Source of the DNA: Crossaster papposus
Lineage: Eukaryota > Echinodermata > Asteroidea > Velatida > Solasteridae
NCBI GenBank assembly: GCA_037893245.1
Contig: JBAIAA010000896.1
Span: 662,928 to 726,927 of the forward strand
Reading direction: 5' to 3'
DNA: 64,000 nt
Notes under the pieces: model-generated
What the model was told of the DNA's origin: nothing
Database searches by the model: none
The model's input: only the letters and a program-made list of their open reading frames with translations
Made by a program: the position numbers and the translations under genes
Part shown: positions 27,545-38,642 of the stretch, in pieces
How positions within the stretch are numbered: the first letter of the stretch is position 1
Layout: every line of letters starts with the position of its first letter

Positions 27545-30500
27545 CCCAGTGGGCAAGTTGTTACCGGTTACCGATATTACCGGTAATATCACCCCAAAAT
27601 TTGACTAAGTCCAAATTTTACCGATATTACCGTGTTATTACCCAAATGATATTACCGGTGTGATAATGAAATTGTTATAAATTCCTTAATATTTGTTTTT
27701 TTAATATAAGGATTGGATCTAATTGATCCTTGAGACCGACAGGATCTGTTTCTGATGAGAAAAACTCTTGAAAAATGGTGCACCGGTCTACCAAATTTCA
27801 AAGTCCAAATATAACCGTTATTACCCTGTTGAAACCAACATGTTACCGAGTAACAACAGGATAATAGAGGTAATATGGGTAATGTGGTGAAAGGGTTGAA
27901 TTGGTTATAACATCGGGAACTTGAGTAATAACAGTAACATTTCAAAGTTCTAATATTACTGTTATTACCCTGTTGAAACCGACATTTTACCGAGTAACAA
28001 CAGGATAATACAGGTAATGTGGGTAATGATGAAAGGCTTGAATTGGTTATAACATTGGTAACTTGAGTAATAACAGTAAAATTGTAGCAATCCTAGCAAA
28101 ATTTCCAAGTTTAAATATTACTGTTGTTACCCTGTTGAAACCAACATGTTACCGAGTAACAACAGGATAATACAGGTAATATGGGTAATGTGGTGAAAGG
28201 GTTGAATTGGTTATAACATCGGGAACTTGAGTAATAAGAGTAACATTTCCAAGTTCTAATATTACTGTTATTACCCTGTTGAAACCGACATTTTACCGAG
28301 TAACAACAGGATAATACAGGTAATGTGGGTAATGATGAAAGGCTTGAATTGGTTATAACATTGGTAACTTGAGTAATAACAGTAAAATTATAGCAATCCT
28401 AGCAAAATTTCCAAGTTTAAATATTACTGTTGTTACCCTGTTGAAACCAACATGTTACCGAGTAACAACAGGATAATACAGGTAATGTGGTGAAAGGGTT
28501 GAATTGGTTATAACATCGGGAACTTGAGTAATAAGAGTAACATTTCCAAGTTCTAATATTACTGTTATTACCCTGTTGAAACCGACATTTTACCGAGTAA
28601 CAACAGGATAATACAGGTAATGTGGGTAATGATGAAAGGCTTGAATTGGTTATAACATTGGTAACTTGAGTAATAACAGTAAAATTATAGCAATCCTAGC
28701 AAAATTTCCAAGTTCAAATATTACTGTTGTTACCCTGTTGAAACCAACATGTTACCGAGTAACAACAGGATAATACAGGTAATATGGGTAATGTGGTGAA
28801 AGGGTTGAATTAGTTATAACATCGGGAACTTGAGTAATAACAGTAACATTTCCAAGTTCTAATATTACTGTTATTACCCTGTTGAAACCGACATTTTACC
28901 GAGTAACAACAGGATAATACAGTTAATGTGGGTAATGATGAAAGGCTTGAATTGGTTATAACATTGGGAACTTGAGTAATAACAGTAACATTAGTAGCAA
29001 TTCCAGCAAAATTTTCAAGTTCAAATATTACTGTTATTACCCTGTTGAAACCGACAATTTACCGGGTAACAACAGGATAATACAGGTAATGTGGGTAATG
29101 GTGAAAGGCTTGAATTGGTTATAACATTGGGAACTTGAGTACCGGGGGGGGGGGGGGGGGGGGTAACAACAGTAAAATTATAGCAATCCAAGCTAATAAT
29201 TCCAAGTTCAAAGATTACTGTTATTACCCTGTTGAAACCGACATTTTAGCGAGTTATAACAGGGTAATAAGAGGTAATGGGTAACAATTTACAGAGTTAA
29301 TAACATGAAAATGCCAGAAATATCGGTTACATTCTCCCTGGTAATATTTGGTAAATGGGGTAATATCAGGTGGTAATAACACGGCAATGCCAGAAATATC
29401 AGTTACATTCTCTGATATTGGGTAAATAGGGTAATATCGGGTGACCTCAATTTACATGTTGACCCCAAGTGGGCGTGATAAACCTTGGTGAAACAATTTT
29501 GTCACTTTTTTTCTACATGAACGTTATGTTTTGCGAAATAGCGATACGTTTAGGGTGTTTTTGTAGAGATAATTGTGTAATATTTATTTACTCCAAGTCT
29601 CAAAGAAACAAATTTGCCAAAAAACCAACACACAAATAAATTAACAACAAATTAATTTCAAACTAGCTGTGATTACAGACAGCGGTGATATTGGGCACAT
29701 ATATAGCATTTAAGTACTCACTAAGATTGTAGACTCAGAAGAGTCATTGATGTTTATATGTGTATACATTGTAGTATTGTTCCGGTAGTATCGTAATATT
29801 AGTATTAACCAATATAATTAACCAATTAACCAACAAATTAACCAATATTGGGTAAATGGGGTAATATCGGGTAGTAATAACGATGAAATGCCAGAAATAT
29901 CGGTAACATTATCCCTGGTAATATTGGGTAAAGGGGGTAATATCGGGTGGTACTAACGGTAATATATCGGTAATATTCTCCCTGGTAATTTTGGGTAAAT
30001 GGGGTAATATCGGGTAGTAATAAAAATGCAATGCCAGAAATATCGGGTAAAATAGGTAATATCGGCTAGTAATAACAATGCAATGCCAGAAATATCGGGT
30101 AATATCGGGTGGTAATAACAATGCAATACCAGAAATATCGGGTAAAAGAGGTAATATCGGGTGGTAATAACAATCCAATGTCAGAAATATCAGGTAATAT
30201 CGGCTAGTAATAACAATGCAATGCCAGAAATATCGGGTAAAAGAGGTAATATCGGGTGGTAATAACAATGCAATGCCAGAAATATTGGGTAAATGGGGTA
30301 ATATCGGGTGGTAATAACAATGCAATGCCAGAAATATCGGGTAAAAGAGGTAATATCAGGTGGTAATAACAATGCAATGCCAGAAATATCGGGTAAAAGA
30401 GGTAATATCGGGTGGTAATAACAATGCAATGCCAGAAATATCGGGTAAATGGGGTAATATCGGGTGGTAATAACAATGCAATGCCAGAAATATCAGGTAA

Positions 30501-30756
30501 TATCGGGTGGTAATAACGTGCAATGCCAGAAATATCGGTAACATTCTCCCGGGTAACAGTGGGTAAATGTGGTAATATCGGCTGGTAATAACGGGGAAAT
30601 GTTCGTCTACTATTTCCCCGTTATTACTCGGTGATATTACTCGTAATAACGCGTTATTACTCGTTACAACCCGGGTAATATCGGTATGTTACCCAGTAAT
30701 AACTAGCGTTATTACTCGTTACAACCCAGGTAATATCGGGTAAAATGCCCACTGGG
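27545..30756. mobile_element. CCCAGTGGGCA-ended element filled with satellite-like repeats
   Basis: Perfect inverted ends CCCAGTGGGCA (27545-27555) and TGCCCACTGGG (30746-30756), with TA on both outer sides (27543-27544 and 30757-30758). The inside is almost all tandem repeats. From 27830 to 29300, two alternating monomers of roughly 150 bp form a higher-order unit of about 300 bp. From 29830 to 30545, units of about 55 bp run with GCAATGCCAGAAATATCGGG. Everything is built from GTAATAT/ATATTAC and GTTACC words. It is inserted in the polymerase region of element A. No transposase. Confidence 0.9.
29142..29162. repeat. Poly-G tract
   Basis: A run of about 20 G inside the repeat-rich element, interrupting a repeat monomer. 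Confidence 0.9.
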
Positions 30757-33670
30757 TAGAGAGACAAAACAATCTGAGTATAAATGTGTTCGCGTACGAA
30801 GAGGCTAAAGAAGTACGACCGTTATATTTATCTAAAAACGCCAACGACCCCGCAGCCATAAATCTGTTGTTGTTTTCTTCGGACGACACGAATCACTATT
30901 GTTGGATAAAACATATATCTAAAGTGTTTTGTAACCAAACAAAATACCAGCATAAAAAATACGTATGTCTCAGATGTTTAGCGCACTACTACTCACGAGA
31001 CAAGTTGGACGAGCATACGCAAGATTGCGAGGGAATAGATATGCCACCCTCTAAGGTCGTCTTTCCAAAAGGTTTTAACGACGACCCTCCGATATTAAAA
31101 TTTAAAAATCAAAGGTTTACGCAAGACGTACCATTTGTCATTTACGCCGACTTTGAATCGGTATTAAAAAAATTAAATCCTCAAGAGGCAAACACGCAGG
31201 AGACTCAAGTTCACAAAGCTTGCGGTTATTCGTTGATCGCTTTAAGGTACGACGGTAAACTTGAATTTCAAGAGACCTATAGAGGAAAAGATGCCGTGAC
31301 TAAATTTATAGACTCGACGTTGCGTTTAAGATACGAATTTAATCAAGTTTTTGAAAACCCCAAACCCATAGACTTTACATGGCGAGACAACATCGACCAC
31401 CAAAACACGGACACGTGTTGGATTTGCGAAAAGTCAATATATCCTAATTACTCCTCAAACTGTCAGTGTCCGCTTCCGAAAGAACCGAAGACTAAAAAAG
31501 AAAAGGAAGAATATTGTTACGTCAACAAAAATGGATACAAAGAAAACAAATGTCTAACGTGTAAAAAACGGATCAACAAATTTAAAAAGGTGAGAGATCA
31601 CTGTCACATCACGGGTAGATACAGAGGAGCCGCGCACGCTTATTGCAATCTAAAACTGCAGGTGGTACCGGATAAAACCCCAATACCCGTCATCTTTCAC
31701 AATTTACAAAATTACGACGCTCATTTAATCATGCAAGGTTTGTACGAGACTAAAGAAAATATCGATTTTATCCCCAGCAACTTGGAAAAATACATTTCGT
31801 TTTCGATCGGTAATCTGAGATTTATAGACTCGTTAAAATTTATGGCAACATCGTTGGAAAAATTAGTCAACGCGTGTCCCAAAGAGGCGTTTACTCTACT
31901 CAGAGAACGCTATAAAGACCAAAATGTCGACCTGCTATTACAAAAAGGTGTTTACCCGTACGAGTATATGGACTCGTTCGATAAGTTTGAAGAGACGAGC
32001 TTACCAAGCATTGACGAGTTTTACAGCAGCCTCAAAGACTCGAATATCTCGCGAGACGATTATTCTCAAGTGTGGGTCAAATTTAACGTCAAAAACTTGG
32101 GTGAATATCACGACTTGTATCACCACCGATGTATTATTACTCGCCGGTGTGTTTGAAAATTTTAGAAAAACGTGTAAAAAGAACTACAAGTTAGATCCCG
32201 CTAACTATTATACCTCTCCTGGGTTATCGTGGGACGCGCTATTAAAACACTCGGGAGTCGAGCTCGAGTTATTGGAAGACGTCGACAAACACATGGTTTT
32301 TTTTAAAGCAAAAAGAGGAGGACTATCGAGCGTGGGTAGTGCTAGGTACTACAAAGCAAAAAATAAATATCTACCCGATTACAATCCGGACGAGTCATCG
32401 ACTTACATCATGTATCTCGACGCCAACAATTTGTACGGTTGGGCCATGAGTCAGTATTTACCCTATGCCGATTTTAAATGGGCAAAACCCAAAGTCTTCA
32501 CGATAGAACGCATTATGTCAATCTCAGAAACGGCTGATATAGGGTGTCTCTTAGAGGTAGACTTGGATTATCCCAACGCTTTGCACGATTGGCACAATGA
32601 TTTTCCGCTAGCTCCCGAAAATATCAAAGTACCCAAAGAGTGGTTATCCGAGTATCAACTGGGGTTGTTAACCGCAGAACCCACTAGCAACGAATCTAAA
32701 TTAATAGCCACTCTATACAACAGACGTAAATATGTCTTGCACTACAGATCGTTACAACAGTATCTCAATCTTGGATTACGACTCAAAAAAGTACATCGTG
32801 TATTACAATTTAAGCAAGCGCCTTGGATGAAAGAGTACATAGACAAAAACACTCGACTAAGAGCTAAAGCAACGTCTGATTTTGAAAAGGACTTGTTTAA
32901 GCTCATGAACAACAGCGTTTTTGGAAAGACGATGGAAAACGTGAGAAATAGAACGGACGCGTTTTTGCTCAGAGACGACCAAGTTTCCAAATATCAAGCG
33001 TTGTCGCGTAAACCGAGCTATAAACATACGACGATTTTTACCGATTGCAATCTAGTGTTTATCGAAATGTACAGGACCAAGACGTTATTAAACAAACCTA
33101 TTTATGCGGGAGTGAGTATTTTAGACCTCTCAAAAACTCTCATGTACGACTTTTATTACAACCACCTCAAAGAGACCTATAGAGACCGAGTAGGGTTACT
33201 TTATACCGACACGGACAGTCTACTCTTGAGCGTTGAGACGGACGAAGAGCGTTTACGAAGATATAAAAAAAAGACTCGGAGTCATACGACCTGTCAAACT
33301 ACGATCAGAGTCACGAGATCTATGACTCTAAAAACAAAAAGGTCATCGGTAAATTTAAAGACGAGTTTGGTGGAAAACCAGTCAGCGAATGCGTTTGCTT
33401 AAGACCAAAGATGTACTCGATTTTAACGGCGGACGACTTTAACCTTAAAAAAGCCAAGGGAGTCACCAAAGCAGTCACCGACAAAAAAATAAGTCACGAG
33501 CGTTATCTCGACTGTCTCAAAAAAAAAGAATCTCAAAATGACACGATGACGTACATCAGATCGAAAAATCACGCGTTATACACCATATCGCAAAACAAAC
33601 TGTCGTTGAGTCCGTTAGATACCAAGCGATTTATACTATGGGATGGAACGTCTACTCTAGCCTTTGGCCA

Positions 33671-34537
33671 CTATAAACTTGGAGGTAACTCGGTGTCCGG
33701 TGGAACGACTTGAAGCTCTTGACTAACGAAACTTCGATTGGGACCTTTTTTGAGATAGTAAAGAGTGGGTTGGTTGGGGTCTTTGATCGCGCGATCTAAA
33801 TCAAAAACCTCGAGACTCCAAATGGGATCAGTCGCTCGCCTGCGCTCTCCTCCCTCTAACTCACCGGGCGCGTAAAGATATCTAAAAAGATTGCCTTTTT
33901 TGATCAACTCTTTTTCTACCTCGTCCGCGGAAGAACTGATTTGACGAACTTGCGTTTCTTGCATCGCTCGCTTGGGAGTGAGTGGTTCGTAGTCTTCCGT
34001 CGTTATCAATCTGGTGGTTTCGTCGTTTAACGCCTTAATCACGTCGGGTAATCTTTTAACCCAGAGTCGCAATCTCTCCGTTGGATTAAGGATTTCTTTA
34101 GCGTATTGATGGCCAAACAATCTCTCCGCCAAAGTCCTGTTAAATCTTTCGACGATACCCTGCGCTCTGTGGTTGCCCGGTTCTCCCACTTGTATCGCGA
34201 CTTTTTTCTCCGACATAATTTTGTTTAATTCCCCGTGAAATTCTTTACCCGCGTCTACTTTTAAAACCTTTGGCCAAGTCAAAGGCGACCTAGCGTAAAC
34301 TCGACTCAAAGCGTCGGCCACTTGGGTACTCGTCTTGTTGGTCAAAGGTTCGGCCTCTTTAAAACGCGTGGCCACGTCCACGACCGTCATCGCGTACTTG
34401 TATTCTTTTTTACCGACTTTATCGAAAGGTAAAAATAACAAGTCTATCTGATGCATTTCGTTGGGAATACCCATGGACTTGTTCAAACTCGTAGGTCGCG
34501 GAATATACGTCGGAGGTGGTAAATAAATTTGCCACAA
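33671..34537 (-). CDS. Element A rve-type integrase
   Basis: A 288-residue open product with a retroviral-type integrase core: first Asp in HQIDLLF, second in VDAGKEF, Glu in GIVERFNR, followed by a basic C-terminal region. Such integrases insert Polinton-like elements into the chromosome. It is convergent with the polymerase region and slightly overlaps its end. The open frame spans most of the expected length; whether it is whole at its start was not settled. Confidence 0.85.
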   Translation of the reverse strand: MWQIYLPPPTYIPRPTSLNKSMGIPNEMHQIDLLFLPFDKVGKKEYKYAMTVVDVATRFKEAEPLTNKTSTQVADALSRVYARSPLTWPKVLKVDAGKEFHGELNKIMSEKKVAIQVGEPGNHRAQGIVERFNRTLAERLFGHQYAKEILNPTERLRLWVKRLPDVIKALNDETTRLITTEDYEPLTPKRAMQETQVRQISSSADEVEKELIKKGNLFRYLYAPGELEGGERRRATDPIWSLEVFDLDRAIKDPNQPTLYYLKKGPNRSFVSQELQVVPPDTELPPSL

Positions 34538-34696
34538 CGCTTGTTTTCTTAACCAATTTCTGGTTTCTTCTTTGGACGCGCCCGTTTTTTAGCTAATTTT
34601 ACAACCGCACCCTCACCCTTCCAATAACCGACGGGGCTGTAGTACACTTTTTTAAACTTTGTTTCCATTTTATTTAACTAAACAACTCATAAAAAC

Positions 34697-35107
34697 TTAT
34701 AAACTAAAAAAACCTACCAACGCCGTTCCTCCCAAAACAAACGCCAACTCACCGGTCTTTTGATCTTCGCTCGGCGCGTAAAAATCAGACAGAGTGGGCT
34801 CGTGCTGCAGGTAGATTGGTACTCGTAGATCTTTGCGAGTAACCGAGTTATATTCTCTGAGAGCCTCGTCTATATTTTTAAAAGTTCTTTTAGCCTTCGC
34901 TTGTTTTTTGAGTCGATCGTTTAACCAATCAAGATACTTTGTCCGAGATTTTTCCCAATTGTTTTTTGCCGTCGTCAGTTTTTCTAAAGCTAAGTCGTGT
35001 CTCTTGCGCTCTCCGTCTTCTTTTATGCTCGAAAATAAAAAGTTTGATCCCGTGAAAGCTAAAGCGTTAACTATAGCACCTCCGATCATCATAGCGATGC
35101 TAACCAT
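34697..35107 (-). CDS. Element A membrane/coiled-coil protein
   Basis: 136 residues: a hydrophobic start (MVSIAMMIGGAIVNALAF), a long charged coiled-coil-like middle rich in Lys/Arg/Glu, and a hydrophobic tail (FVLGGTALVGFF). It is probably a virion or membrane protein of the element. No named family recognised. Confidence 0.5.
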   Translation of the reverse strand: MVSIAMMIGGAIVNALAFTGSNFLFSSIKEDGERKRHDLALEKLTTAKNNWEKSRTKYLDWLNDRLKKQAKAKRTFKNIDEALREYNSVTRKDLRVPIYLQHEPTLSDFYAPSEDQKTGELAFVLGGTALVGFFSL

Positions 35108-35302
35108 ATTTTAAAAGAATAAAATAAAATAAAAAATACTTTTAATAAAATGGACGAAGACAGCGGTTTCACCAAACTACAACTAAAAATGATTAGCGAC
35201 ATAAACAAAACGGTCGCAAAAAATATATCGAGACTGATCGAATAAGAACAAGCTGCCAGTGCTAGCAAGCTGGACTTAGATTTAAAGAGTTTAGAGATTG
35301 TA

Positions 35303-36625
35303 GTGAACGCATTAGACAGCTCGTCTTTTACAGCGACTTTTTCGGATCTATTTAGCGACTATAGATTGCCAAATATTACCACTCCCAAAATAATAAAAGG
35401 CGATATATCATTTCCCGACGCCAAAGAGCTCAGCGAGGTCGTACCAGAAATTATAAAAAAATGGGATTCCGATCCGATGACGTTTTATCAAAATCAACTC
35501 AATTGTGCAATGTGGTGTAGTACCAGCGGTTGTGGCATAGGGATAGATCTACTTTATTCGACAGATAGTCTCACGAAGGTCATATATAGATTTCACGTTT
35601 ATTTTACGGTTAGAAAAATATTAGAGTTTATGAAATGTCCCATACCGGGCGACGGTGTATTTAATCCTTTTAACAACAATATAGATCGTAAAGGTTATAT
35701 AGACACTTGCAGATTTTACGACGTAGATAACAACTTGTCTTGGAAACAAACGGTCGATCATTTTACGGGAGGTTTGGGTCAAGCTTATAACAACAGCACG
35801 CCGCTAGGTAACTACGATCCGTCGACTATCCACTATTTACAACGTGATGATATCTTTAACGATAAATCGGTAACAATGGAGTTTTTATTTCCGGGCGGAT
35901 CGGGTTATTACAGTGTTTGGACGACGACTCAAATATCGCAAAGTAAAGCGGTAGAGACTTGTTGGCAAAATTGGATACCCGACTCGTCTCACTTTACCGA
36001 CGTCGGGATACAAAAAATTAACGAATCTGTCAGGGCATATGTTTACGCTCTGCTGGGGGCTCAGGCGCAAACAAAAACTAGTATTTTGACTCTAGGCACG
36101 GGGCTCGACGCCCAAACCCAGTTTGTTAATATCGTCGAAGACTTGATATCGTCTCCGACCGATCTGAAAGAATCTATAACCCAATTTCAAGATTCGCTGC
36201 AATACGCCAGGAGTTCGTTAAACTTTGTGTTAGCAACAGGATTATATCTCATGCCTTCAAACATGCAATTGAGGGTCGGAACCCACGAAGGATATAACAA
36301 CAATATACAGATTGCTACCGCTAACTTACCGTTGGGATTAAACTCGAAGATAAACTCAAACATACCACCAACGCCAACGCCCGCGGGTGACCCACCACCA
36401 CCAACGCCACCAACACCAACGCCCGCGGTCGTTGACCCACCACCACCAACGCCAACGTCCTCGGTTGACCCACCACCGCCAACGCCAACTCCCGCGATCG
36501 AGCATTCTTTTCCCGAAGAAAACGCTTTAACTAGAGATCCTCATGAGTATGACAAAACTTCGCTGATTGTCGGTACTTTAGCGATAGCGGGTATAGGATA
36601 CCTGATGTACGAGTCTGCGCGGTAA
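35303..36625 (+). CDS. Element A large virion-like protein, unknown
   Basis: 440 residues. The first 350 look globular, then comes a degenerate proline/threonine repeat (PPPPTPTP type, about residues 350-395), and the end is a hydrophobic segment (LIVGTLAIAGIGYLMY). A spike- or fibre-type protein with a stalk and membrane anchor is possible. No sequence family recognised. It ends at a hairpin shared with the convergent ORF on the other strand. Confidence 0.5.
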   Translation: MNALDSSSFTATFSDLFSDYRLPNITTPKIIKGDISFPDAKELSEVVPEIIKKWDSDPMTFYQNQLNCAMWCSTSGCGIGIDLLYSTDSLTKVIYRFHVYFTVRKILEFMKCPIPGDGVFNPFNNNIDRKGYIDTCRFYDVDNNLSWKQTVDHFTGGLGQAYNNSTPLGNYDPSTIHYLQRDDIFNDKSVTMEFLFPGGSGYYSVWTTTQISQSKAVETCWQNWIPDSSHFTDVGIQKINESVRAYVYALLGAQAQTKTSILTLGTGLDAQTQFVNIVEDLISSPTDLKESITQFQDSLQYARSSLNFVLATGLYLMPSNMQLRVGTHEGYNNNIQIATANLPLGLNSKINSNIPPTPTPAGDPPPPTPPTPTPAVVDPPPPTPTSSVDPPPPTPTPAIEHSFPEENALTRDPHEYDKTSLIVGTLAIAGIGYLMYESAR

Positions 36626-36672
36626 AAAAAAAAGCCTTCTAACAAAATATTTTGTTAGAAGGCTTTTTTTTA
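36626..36672. terminator. Bidirectional hairpin between convergent ORFs (element A)
   Basis: AAAGCCTTCTAACAAAATA and its reverse complement form a near-perfect stem of about 22 bp, with an A run on the left and a T run on the right. Seen from either strand it is a stem followed by T. It lies directly after the + ORF ending at 36625 and the - ORF ending at 36712. Confidence 0.65.
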
Positions 36673-36711
36673 TTACTTTTAACCGAGACGCTTTTGTAAA
36701 TAAACAAAAAT

Positions 36712-37320
36712 TTAAGTTCCGACTCCCACTATAAAGGTCCACACGTGTTCTCCCAACCATCCGGCGGTTTTACTCAATACGTTAAATATCCAACTCGCTA
36801 TACCACCTAAAATTCCAGGCAAGACGTCGAGTAATTTTGAGCCTAGTTTAGCGAGCGCGTTTGAAAAGTGTTTTAGTTGCGACTGTATCCATTCTTTTAC
36901 GTTACCCGAGTGAGACGGGGGTATCGGAATAGGCGCGGGCGCAGGCGCGGGCGCGGGTGTGGGTGGTATACCGACAGACAAAACGCTCTTTACTATCAAA
37001 CCGATAGCCAAACTAAACGCCGACAAAATGCTCGCGATGGTCACGCCTTGTTCTCTAAACAACGTTCTAATTTTTTCTCCCAAGGTCGTGTCGATTTCTA
37101 ACATCCTCATAATCGTTTCTTTGATTCTGTTCATCTGACTTCTGAGGTTTTTTTCGTTGGCAGACGCTCGTTCTAATCTAGTCGATCTTTCGATTTTTAA
37201 GTCTACTAATCTATCTCTCATTTCTGCCGTGGAACCGTCGCTCACTGATTCGGCGAGTGCCGCTTCAGTCTGGGCTATCTCATCGTCGAGTTTCCCGAGA
37301 TGCGCTAAATTTAGTTCCAA
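36712..37320 (-). CDS. Element A coiled-coil, proline-hinge, hydrophobic protein
   Basis: 202 residues: an N-terminal coiled coil (about residues 1-85), a hydrophobic segment (about 95-115), an Ala/Pro hinge (PAPAPAPAP), then an amphipathic and hydrophobic C-terminus (PGILGGIASWIFNVL). The layout suggests a membrane-associated virion protein. Family not recognised. Confidence 0.5.
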   Translation of the reverse strand: MELNLAHLGKLDDEIAQTEAALAESVSDGSTAEMRDRLVDLKIERSTRLERASANEKNLRSQMNRIKETIMRMLEIDTTLGEKIRTLFREQGVTIASILSAFSLAIGLIVKSVLSVGIPPTPAPAPAPAPIPIPPSHSGNVKEWIQSQLKHFSNALAKLGSKLLDVLPGILGGIASWIFNVLSKTAGWLGEHVWTFIVGVGT

Positions 37321-37369
37321 GTTGCCTAGCTTTGTTTAAACCCAAGATCTCTCTGATCTCGAGGCCCGT

Positions 37370-37900
37370 TTATTGTTCAAGAGCTTCGACATCTGTGGCG
37401 GGTGGTGCTAAAGTTTCGACAATTTCGCTTATAGCGTCGGCCTCTTTCGGAATATCTTGCGCCGGGGTAGAATCCGTATTCTTTAGGAGTCGTTTTTCTT
37501 CTTCTTTACTAAGTGGATTTCGTTTGACTTTGGGGTCATAGTCAACGAGGCCTAACACACCGCGAATAAAACCCACGCCGTATTTACCTTTCAAGCCACT
37601 TATCTTGTAATAAATTCTTAGTCCACCTTTTATAAAAGATAGTTGAAATTTGTTTTCACCCGATCTAATATATAGGTTTTTATCTTGACCTATATAAAAA
37701 TCAGTGATCATTAATAATGGTGGGTTTAAACCAGTTTCAGCATATAAGTGCTTATAAAAATCGTTAACTTCAGATTGTATTAGTTCTTTGTTGAGGTCGT
37801 TCAGTGTTGCAGAGATTGATTTAACAACACCCTCTGGTTGGTTGTCGTAGGTGGAGTCCCAGACTATCTCGTCGTTTTCTATGGCGTGCATAGTTGACAT
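37370..37900 (-). CDS. Element A end-proximal protein, unknown
   Basis: 176 residues reading away from the palindrome array. Its first codons (MSTMHAI) lie in the stretch that is also conserved beside the array of element B, so the start region belongs to the terminal repeat. Mixed globular composition with an acidic tail. Function unknown. Confidence 0.45.
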   Translation of the reverse strand: MSTMHAIENDEIVWDSTYDNQPEGVVKSISATLNDLNKELIQSEVNDFYKHLYAETGLNPPLLMITDFYIGQDKNLYIRSGENKFQLSFIKGGLRIYYKISGLKGKYGVGFIRGVLGLVDYDPKVKRNPLSKEEEKRLLKNTDSTPAQDIPKEADAISEIVETLAPPATDVEALEQ

Positions 37901-37909
37901 TTAATCCGA

Positions 37910-38273
37910 AATAGAGATATCTCTATTGTTAATAGAGATATCTCTATTGTTAATAGAGATATCTCTATTTCTAATAGAGATATCTCTATTATTAATAGAG
38001 ATATCTCTATTAGACTCGAAATAGAGATATCTCTATTAATAATAGAGATATCTCTATTGTTAATAGAGATATCTCTATTACAAATAGAGATATCTCTATT
38101 ACAAATAGAGATATCTCTATTACAAATAGAGATATCTATATTTCTAATAGAGATATCTCTATTTGTAATAGGGATATCTCTATTTGTAATAGAGATATCT
38201 CTATTAACAATAGAGATATCTCTATTAACAATAGAGATATCTCTATTTCGGTTTAATAGAGATATCTCTATTA
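37910..38273. repeat. Palindrome array at right end of element A (17 copies)
   Basis: Copies of the perfect palindrome AATAGAGATATCTCTATT are separated mostly by 3-nt spacers (period 21), with two longer gaps. One or two copies carry single changes. The same array ends element B in inverse orientation. It probably forms part of the terminal repeat; it could be a replication or integrase/terminal-protein binding region, or could fold into cruciforms. Confidence 0.9.
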
Positions 38274-38288
38274 TGTTTCCGCTTCCGG

Positions 38289-38473
38289 GTCACGGACGCG
38301 AGTTCATTGTAAAAATGTAACAGCTTAAGGGATGTCTGCGAGCTGCGCCACACTACATACCCCGGGCCGATGGGTTTTAGTACCCTCATCAGTTTCAAAC
38401 ATGTATGTAAAAAAAAGCGCGCTGTTTGCCCCTGGCCCTGAAGTCTGAACGTGGGCGTGAATAAGGCGAGAAA
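38289..38473 (+). promoter_or_regulatory. 5' flank of HECT gene next to element A
   Basis: Only about 185 bp separates the end of element A from the first ATG of the HECT gene. No clear TATA box. GC is higher than around it (CCCCGGGCC near 38360). The promoter is either here or partly within the element end. Confidence 0.35.
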
Positions 38474-38642
38474 ATGTCGGAGTCGGGGGAGAGGCTTCTT
38501 AGGCGAGCTGAAAATGCTCTTACTCACGCAGCTGCAGAAGGTCAAGGGACAGCTCCTGCTCCCCCCAGTGCGGCCATTTCGGAGGATATCCGTCGCCTTT
38601 TTAGGCGACGGTCGGGTACTACCCGTCACTCACGGCGCCGAG
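38474..38642 (+). CDS. HECT gene exon 1
   Basis: ATG at 38474 (MSESGERLLRRAENALTHAA), Ala/Pro-rich, then an Arg-rich end (FRRRSGTTRHSRRR), donor CGAG|GTAACT, phase 1. The frame that continues past the donor is not supported. Start choice: first ATG after element A with the right phase for exon 2. Confidence 0.55.

Larger units (their letters stand above)
26933..33713 (+). pseudogene. Element A protein-primed DNA polymerase B region
   Basis: Parts run in the order expected for the large PolB of Polinton/adintovirus-like elements: an N-terminal region (26933-27540), then from 30786 a zinc-binding stretch, an exonuclease motif YADFES (about 31142), an endonuclease-VII-like patch HCHITGRYRGAA (about 31600), the palm motif YLDANNLYGWAM (about 32412) and YTDTDS (about 33202). 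It would copy the element using a protein primer. A 3.2-kb repeat-rich transposon (27545-30756) sits inside it. It is broken, with a few breaks besides that insertion. Confidence 0.85.
24060..38288. mobile_element. Polinton-like element A (fossil, one end kept)
   Basis: This is a virus-like DNA element with a protein-primed DNA polymerase B region, an rve-type integrase, and small hydrophobic, coiled-coil and proline-rich ORFs packed on both strands. The right end is a 17-copy palindrome array followed by GTTTCCGCTTCC, mirrored at the start of element B (GGAACCGGAAAC). I find no matching array at the left, so the left end is lost or diverged. No packaging ATPase, maturation protease or capsid gene was recognised. 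It is broken: the polymerase region has a few breaks and a 3.2-kb insertion. Several other ORFs are still long and open, which suggests moderate age. Confidence 0.8.

Noticed and set aside
29909-30544. Several overlapping minus-strand open frames with HCYYHPILP-like repeats
   Set aside because: They are translations of the 55-bp tandem repeat in all frames, with no start context and no other coding sign.
37910-38273. CRISPR-like appearance of regular short palindromic repeats
   Set aside because: Spacers are 3 nt and repeated, there are no cas genes, and the context is an animal genome with the same array at another element end.
38057-38320. Open frame of 87 codons with IEISL repeats
   Set aside because: It is only the translated palindrome array.
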